This document shows positions 6,274 to 9,891 of a stretch of DNA of 9,891 nt, in pieces (position 1 is the stretch's first letter; each line of letters opens with the position of its first letter). Under the pieces are notes generated by a model, which was not told where the DNA came from, made no database searches, and worked only from the letters and a program-made list of their open reading frames with translations. This stretch comes from Clostridiales bacterium UBA929 (GTDB lineage: Bacteria; Bacillota; Clostridia; Oscillospirales; UBA929): NCBI GenBank assembly GCA_002293625.1, contig DBDP01000143.1, positions 1 to 9,891 on the forward strand, in the 5' to 3' direction. The translations under genes and the position numbers were made by a program.

Positions 6274-6594
6274 ATGAAGCACGCGGATTTGATTAACAGC
6301 ATAATCGAGGCCGAGCAGCAAGCGCAGACGCTTGCCGCCGAAGCGCGCGAAAAAAAGCTGCGTCTCCGCGAGGAACTGAGCGAGAACGCCGAAACGATGC
6401 GCCAAAAGTATATGGATCAAGCGGACACGCGAATCAACGCGGTGCGTGAGCGCGAAGAGAAGCAGAACGGCGAAGCGATCGAAGCCGTGGACACACTGCA
6501 CCGCATGGAAATGGAAAGCATGGAACGGCTCTTTGAGGAACATCGCGAGGAATGGGTCGGGAAGCTCTACGAGATGGTGGTCGGGCGCTCATGA
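6274..6594 (+). CDS. V-type ATPase peripheral-stalk subunit G/H (NtpF/AhaH-like)
   Basis: A 106-residue, almost wholly charged coiled-coil protein (residues 8-98, rich in Glu, Arg, Lys, Ala and Gln) that ends in WVGKLYEMVVGRS, a tail typical of the small stalk subunit of archaeal/V-type ATPases. This subunit pairs with subunit E in the peripheral stalk that holds the catalytic head still. It is first in the operon, as usual in clostridia. I chose the ATG at 6274, because GGAGG (6258-6262) sits 11 bases upstream; the in-frame GTG at 6262 overlaps the ribosome site itself. The stop overlaps the next start (ATGA). Coiled coils have low sequence identity, so the call rests on position as well as sequence. 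Confidence 0.82.
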   Translation: MKHADLINSIIEAEQQAQTLAAEAREKKLRLREELSENAETMRQKYMDQADTRINAVREREEKQNGEAIEAVDTLHRMEMESMERLFEEHREEWVGKLYEMVVGRS

Positions 6595-7634
6595 CGTCTG
6601 ACCTGACGCGTTACGGCGCGGTGACCGCCAAGGTTCGCGCCATGTACGGAAAGAGACTGCAAGCCGCGGACTATACTAAGATGGCGGCGATGAAGTCGGT
6701 TTCCGAAATCGCGGATTTTCTGCGCGCTCACCCGAACTGGGGAGAGCCGCTGGCATCGGCGGATACCGCTTCCCTGCGGCGCGAACGGCTGGAATCCATT
6801 CTGCGGCGGCGTTATCTGACACATGTGTTACAGTTGTTTCTGTACATGCGCCGCGAGGACAGGATTGTCATGCGCTACCCAATACTGGCGGTGGAGATGG
6901 ATCAGCTGATGCGGGTGATGCGGATGGCCGCCGCCGGGCAGGCCGCCGAATACATCTTCGATCAGCCGGAAATCGTGAAAACACTCAGCCGTGTGCGGTT
7001 TGACCTGTTGCCCCGCACGGAGACGTATGACGACCTGCTGGAAGCCGTAAGAAACACCAACTTTTATACGTCCCTGAAGCGCATTCGCCCCGAAAACGGG
7101 GCGTTTCCCCCGTATTTGCTGGTGGAGGCGCAGATGCGGCGCGCCTACTTCCGTTCGCTCGGGGAGATGCTGCGCGGCAGACGGGGCAAGTCCGGCGAAC
7201 TGCTGCGGGAAGCAATCGGGATACAGGCAGACTGGATTAACATCGCGATGATTGACCGTATCCTGCGTTACTACCCCGCGCTGATGCCCGATGTCCTCCA
7301 ATACCTCCTGCCGGCGGGGATTCATCTGACCGCGCTGGAGATTCGCACGATGATTGCGCTGGAAAGTGCCGAAGGGCTGCGCGCGCTGTTGGCGCGTACC
7401 CACTACGGCTCCTACTTGGCCGGACACGATGAAGACTCGATGGAAAAGGTCGGGCAACTCTGCCTGATGACGTTTTTTCGGCGGCGGATGGCGGGCGGTG
7501 TCCCCTCCGTTTTTATGCCGATCGCCTACATTAACCTCTACCAAAACGAGCTGCAAAACCTAATCCACACGATAGAGAGCGTCCGATACGGGTTGCCGGC
7601 GGAAAGCACGAAGAAACATTTGGTAATATTATGA
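6591..7634 (+). CDS. ntpC: V-type ATP synthase subunit C (V0 subunit d / NtpC)
   Basis: A 347-residue soluble, helical, funnel-shaped subunit that joins the central rotor stalk to the membrane c-ring. Family signs are YGAVTAKVRAMYGKRL at the N-terminus, MKSVSEIADFL (33-44), EMDQLMRVMR, DWINIAMIDRILRYYPAL (the conserved NIxxIxRxxxYY element) and a C-terminal IAYINLYQNELQNLIHTIES then VRYGLP. The length agrees with the usual 330-350. I used the ATG at 6591, which overlaps the preceding stop by four bases and matches family N-termini; a longer in-frame ATG at 6552 lies inside the upstream gene. No V1 catalytic genes are inside the window. Confidence 0.92.
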   Translation: MTSDLTRYGAVTAKVRAMYGKRLQAADYTKMAAMKSVSEIADFLRAHPNWGEPLASADTASLRRERLESILRRRYLTHVLQLFLYMRREDRIVMRYPILAVEMDQLMRVMRMAAAGQAAEYIFDQPEIVKTLSRVRFDLLPRTETYDDLLEAVRNTNFYTSLKRIRPENGAFPPYLLVEAQMRRAYFRSLGEMLRGRRGKSGELLREAIGIQADWINIAMIDRILRYYPALMPDVLQYLLPAGIHLTALEIRTMIALESAEGLRALLARTHYGSYLAGHDEDSMEKVGQLCLMTFFRRRMAGGVPSVFMPIAYINLYQNELQNLIHTIESVRYGLPAESTKKHLVIL

Positions 7635-7685
7635 AGACGTAGGGACGATCGCCCTCGAATTATAAAAGAAGGGAAGGGGTTGCTC

Positions 7686-9602
7686 ATGTCTGTTTCACGG
7701 ATGAAGCTGGCTACCGTCGTCGGTCCGATACGGGATTTCGATGCGGTTGTGCTGGACTGCGTCGTGGGGCATGAATTCCATCCCGAGTCGGCCGTGTCCG
7801 TTATGCGGAAGCTCAAAGGACTGTCTCCCTTTGAAACGGCCAACCCATACCTCGATAATCTGCGCCGGGTCGAGCGCCTGATGTCGCTGCTGGGTATTAC
7901 GCCGCCGCGAAAGGAAGCCGCCGCCGCGCCGTTTGACGCCGAAAAGGCGGAAGCGGCGATCACGGAGCTGGAAAAACGCACCGAGGCGCTGCTGGCGGAG
8001 CGGGAGGACTGCGCCGCCCGCGCTGCGGAGGACGTTCAGCTCTTTAACCAGCTTCAGGTGCTGCACGACGTAAACATACCCATTGAGGACCTATATAACG
8101 TCACATACATGAAGTTCCGCTTCGGGCGGCTTCCGCGCGACATTTTCACCCATTTCTACCCCGTCATCAAAGACCGCCCCGACGTGTTTTTCTTCACCAC
8201 CGACACGCAGCGGGACTACATCTACGGCATGTATATGATGCCGCGCGAGGGCGCAGACAAGGTTGACGCGCTGTTCACCTCCCTACAGTTTGACCGAATC
8301 CGGCTCTCGGAGCGCCTGACCGGTTCCAGCGAGGAAGCGGAGCAGATGATCCGCACAGACTTGGAGCAGCACCGCCGCCGCTTGGAAGAAATCGAAAAAG
8401 AGATGGTGAAAATCGCGGAAACCGAACGCCCCCTGCTGGACGAGGCATACCGTTTTTACCGGAGGGTATCGGGCGCGTTTGAGATTCGCCGCTACGCCGC
8501 GCATACCGACGAGAGCTTTTACTTAATCGGATGGATCCCCGAAAAGGAGTTCAAGACCTTCGAACGGGCTTTTTCGCTCTGGGAGGACGTAAACTGTATC
8601 CTTGTGGAGGAAGACGAGCAGAAGACCATGCCGGAGTTCATGCCTCCCACGAAGCTGAAAAACAGCCCGATCTTCCGCCCCTTCGAGCCGTTCGTCTCAA
8701 TGTACGGTTTGCCCTCATACAACGAAATCGACCCGACGCCGCTGGTGGCGCTCACCTACCCGTTGATTTTCGGCGTGATGTTCGGGGATATCGGGCACGC
8801 CGCGCTGCTGCTAGCCGCCGGACTCCTGCTCTGGAAACTCAAGGGGATGTGGCTTGGGAAAGTCTTGTGTTACTGCGCCGCCGGGAGCGCGGCTTTCGGG
8901 TTTGCCTACGGCAGCGTGTTCGGCGACGAGCATCTGCTGCCGGGCTTTAAGGTGTTAGCGTCCAGCGAGGCGATTTTTTCGATATTAAGCGTCACGATCT
9001 ACGCGGGTTCGGCGCTGGTGGCGCTGTCGGTGGTTCTCAATATCCTCAACGGTATCAAACAGCGCGATTGGGAGAAAATCTTGTTCGGCCCCGCGTCGCT
9101 TACGGGGATTGTGATGTACGCCGGCATCGTTTTTGCCGTTCTGCCCTTCCTCGGCTTCGGTATGTCGCCGTTCCCCGCGCCCGCGCTTATGGCTATGATT
9201 TTACTTCCCGCGCTCATCGTTTTTTTCAAAGAACCGATTACGCATCTGTTCGAGCGAAAGCCGTTTAAGTTTGAAGAGGGGTTCGGCGGGTTCTTCATCT
9301 CCAGCTTCTTTGAACTGTTTGATGTGTTTCTGAGCTTCATCACCAACTCCATCTCGTTTTTGCGCGTCGGCGCGTATGCCATCGCCCACGCCTCGCTGAT
9401 GGAGGTGGTGTTTGATATGGCCGCCGCGCCGGACGGTTCCCGCAACATCGCCGTGCTGATCATCGGCAACCTCATCGTCGCCGGACTGGAAGCCGTGCTG
9501 GTGGCGATACAGGTTTTGCGTTTGGAATACTATGAAATCTTCGGGCGCTTCTTCTCCGGCGCGGGCAAAGCCTACAAACCGCTGGGATCCGAAGAAGCCT
9601 AA
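7686..9602 (+). CDS. ntpI: V-type ATP synthase subunit I (V0 subunit a / NtpI)
   Basis: A 638-residue membrane stator subunit that forms the two ion half-channels against the c-ring. The N-terminal cytoplasmic half (1-350) has VVGPIRDFDAVV at the start and two coiled-coil arms (residues about 77-120 and 215-250). The membrane half begins near residue 353 with TYPLIFGVMFGDIGHAALLL and contains about seven or eight hydrophobic segments. The key ISFLRVGAYAIAHASLMEV carries Arg560, equivalent to the essential channel arginine (yeast Vph1 Arg735), and His568. AAGGGG (7674-7679) six bases upstream fixes the ATG at 7686 over an in-frame TTG at 7680. It is separated from the subunit C gene by 51 bases, with no promoter seen. 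The Arg does not tell proton from sodium specificity. Confidence 0.94.
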   Translation: MSVSRMKLATVVGPIRDFDAVVLDCVVGHEFHPESAVSVMRKLKGLSPFETANPYLDNLRRVERLMSLLGITPPRKEAAAAPFDAEKAEAAITELEKRTEALLAEREDCAARAAEDVQLFNQLQVLHDVNIPIEDLYNVTYMKFRFGRLPRDIFTHFYPVIKDRPDVFFFTTDTQRDYIYGMYMMPREGADKVDALFTSLQFDRIRLSERLTGSSEEAEQMIRTDLEQHRRRLEEIEKEMVKIAETERPLLDEAYRFYRRVSGAFEIRRYAAHTDESFYLIGWIPEKEFKTFERAFSLWEDVNCILVEEDEQKTMPEFMPPTKLKNSPIFRPFEPFVSMYGLPSYNEIDPTPLVALTYPLIFGVMFGDIGHAALLLAAGLLLWKLKGMWLGKVLCYCAAGSAAFGFAYGSVFGDEHLLPGFKVLASSEAIFSILSVTIYAGSALVALSVVLNILNGIKQRDWEKILFGPASLTGIVMYAGIVFAVLPFLGFGMSPFPAPALMAMILLPALIVFFKEPITHLFERKPFKFEEGFGGFFISSFFELFDVFLSFITNSISFLRVGAYAIAHASLMEVVFDMAAAPDGSRNIAVLIIGNLIVAGLEAVLVAIQVLRLEYYEIFGRFFSGAGKAYKPLGSEEA

Positions 9603-9626
9603 ATCAACCACAAAGGAGCGTTTTTC

Positions 9627-9891
9627 ATGGAATACCTTCTTGTTCTCATCCCCGTCGCAATGCTCGTCTCCCCGCTCTACGCGATTTACCGCCGCAGGAC
9701 AAAGGGGAAATCGCCCAAGCTCGCGCTGGTCTGCCAGATCTGCGCTTTCTTCGGGGTCGTGCTGCTGACCGGCCTCGTCGGCGTCGGCAACGCTTTGGGT
9801 GCCGAAACGGCGGATGCTGTGGCGTCGGCGGGCGGCATCACCGACATGTCTTGGGGCTTAATCGCGGCGGCGCTGTCCACCGGCCTGTCGG
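9627..9891 (+). CDS. ntpK: V-type ATP synthase subunit K (c subunit, partial)
   Basis: The first 88 codons of the rotor-ring proteolipid; the gene runs off the right edge. An N-terminal hydrophobic helix (residues 2-20) is followed by a basic loop YRRRTKGKSPK, a second helix (32-54), a Gly/Ala-rich loop, and SWGLIAAALSTGLS (75-88), the start of the classical c-subunit hairpin. The extra N-terminal part before the hairpin is typical of clostridial c subunits. The ion-binding Glu lies beyond the window, so ion type cannot be judged. AAAGGAG (9612-9618) sits eight bases before the ATG, and the gap to the subunit I stop is 24 bases. Confidence 0.88.
   Translation, partial: MEYLLVLIPVAMLVSPLYAIYRRRTKGKSPKLALVCQICAFFGVVLLTGLVGVGNALGAETADAVASAGGITDMSWGLIAAALSTGLS

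Noticed and set aside
6828..7556. Minus-strand frame of 242 codons opposite the subunit C gene
   Set aside because: Rich in His, Gln and Arg as expected from the antisense of a GC-rich gene; the plus strand encodes a clear V-ATPase subunit C.
7641..7655. Small hairpin between the subunit C and I genes
   Set aside because: Only a 4-bp stem (AGGG/CCCT) with no T-tract; not enough for a terminator, and the operon clearly continues.
1..9891. CRISPR array, insertion sequence, integrase or prophage genes
   Set aside because: No regularly spaced repeats, transposase or recombinase motifs were seen on either strand, and no tRNA-derived repeat marks an attachment site at tRNA-Pro within the window.

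Overview
The window looks like chromosomal DNA from a bacterium of the Firmicutes, probably class Clostridia. The evidence is an archaeal/V-type ATPase operon in the clostridial gene order, a clostridial-style extended c subunit, strong GGAGG-type ribosome sites, consensus sigma-A promoters, a tRNA with an encoded CCA end, and a CE2-type esterase lipoprotein. The genus cannot be read from this stretch. Most genes are GC-rich. The chaperone operon, and its J-domain gene most of all, is visibly more AT-rich.

Layout. (1) 1-1971, minus strand: a two-gene unit made of a secreted SGNH/GDSL esterase lipoprotein (CE2-like) followed by an FMN-dependent alpha-hydroxy-acid-oxidase-like protein cut by the left edge. 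A good promoter lies at 2006-2034. (2) 1972-2422: a spacer holding that promoter, a strong hairpin terminator at 2246-2270 and one or two possible gene remnants. (3) 2423-5797, minus strand: a compact accessory chaperone operon of a GrpE-like exchange factor, a short HscC-like Hsp70 and a J-domain/TPR-like/SEC-C protein. Both junctions are ATGA overlaps. The hsp70 reading frame is broken by one missing base in a four-base run (5070-5073), just before the expected catalytic lysine. The J-domain lacks the HPD tripeptide. (4) 6028-6133, minus strand: tRNA-Pro(CGG) with its own terminator and a consensus promoter. (5) 6274-9891, plus strand: the start of a V-type ATPase operon with genes for subunit G/H, subunit C (d), subunit I (a) and the beginning of subunit K (c). 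The catalytic genes should lie beyond the right edge.

How the genes work together. The three chaperone genes form a complete Hsp70 cycle (J-protein, ATPase, exchange factor) separate in type from a housekeeping DnaK set. No CIRCE site was seen upstream. The V-ATPase genes build the membrane rotor/stator part of an ion-pumping or ATP-making rotary enzyme. The esterase and the flavoenzyme are joined by a 5-base gap with the downstream ribosome site inside the upstream gene, so they are probably co-expressed, but a shared pathway is not evident. The chaperone cassette with a degenerate J-domain fused to a zinc-binding SEC-C tail is the most unusual content.
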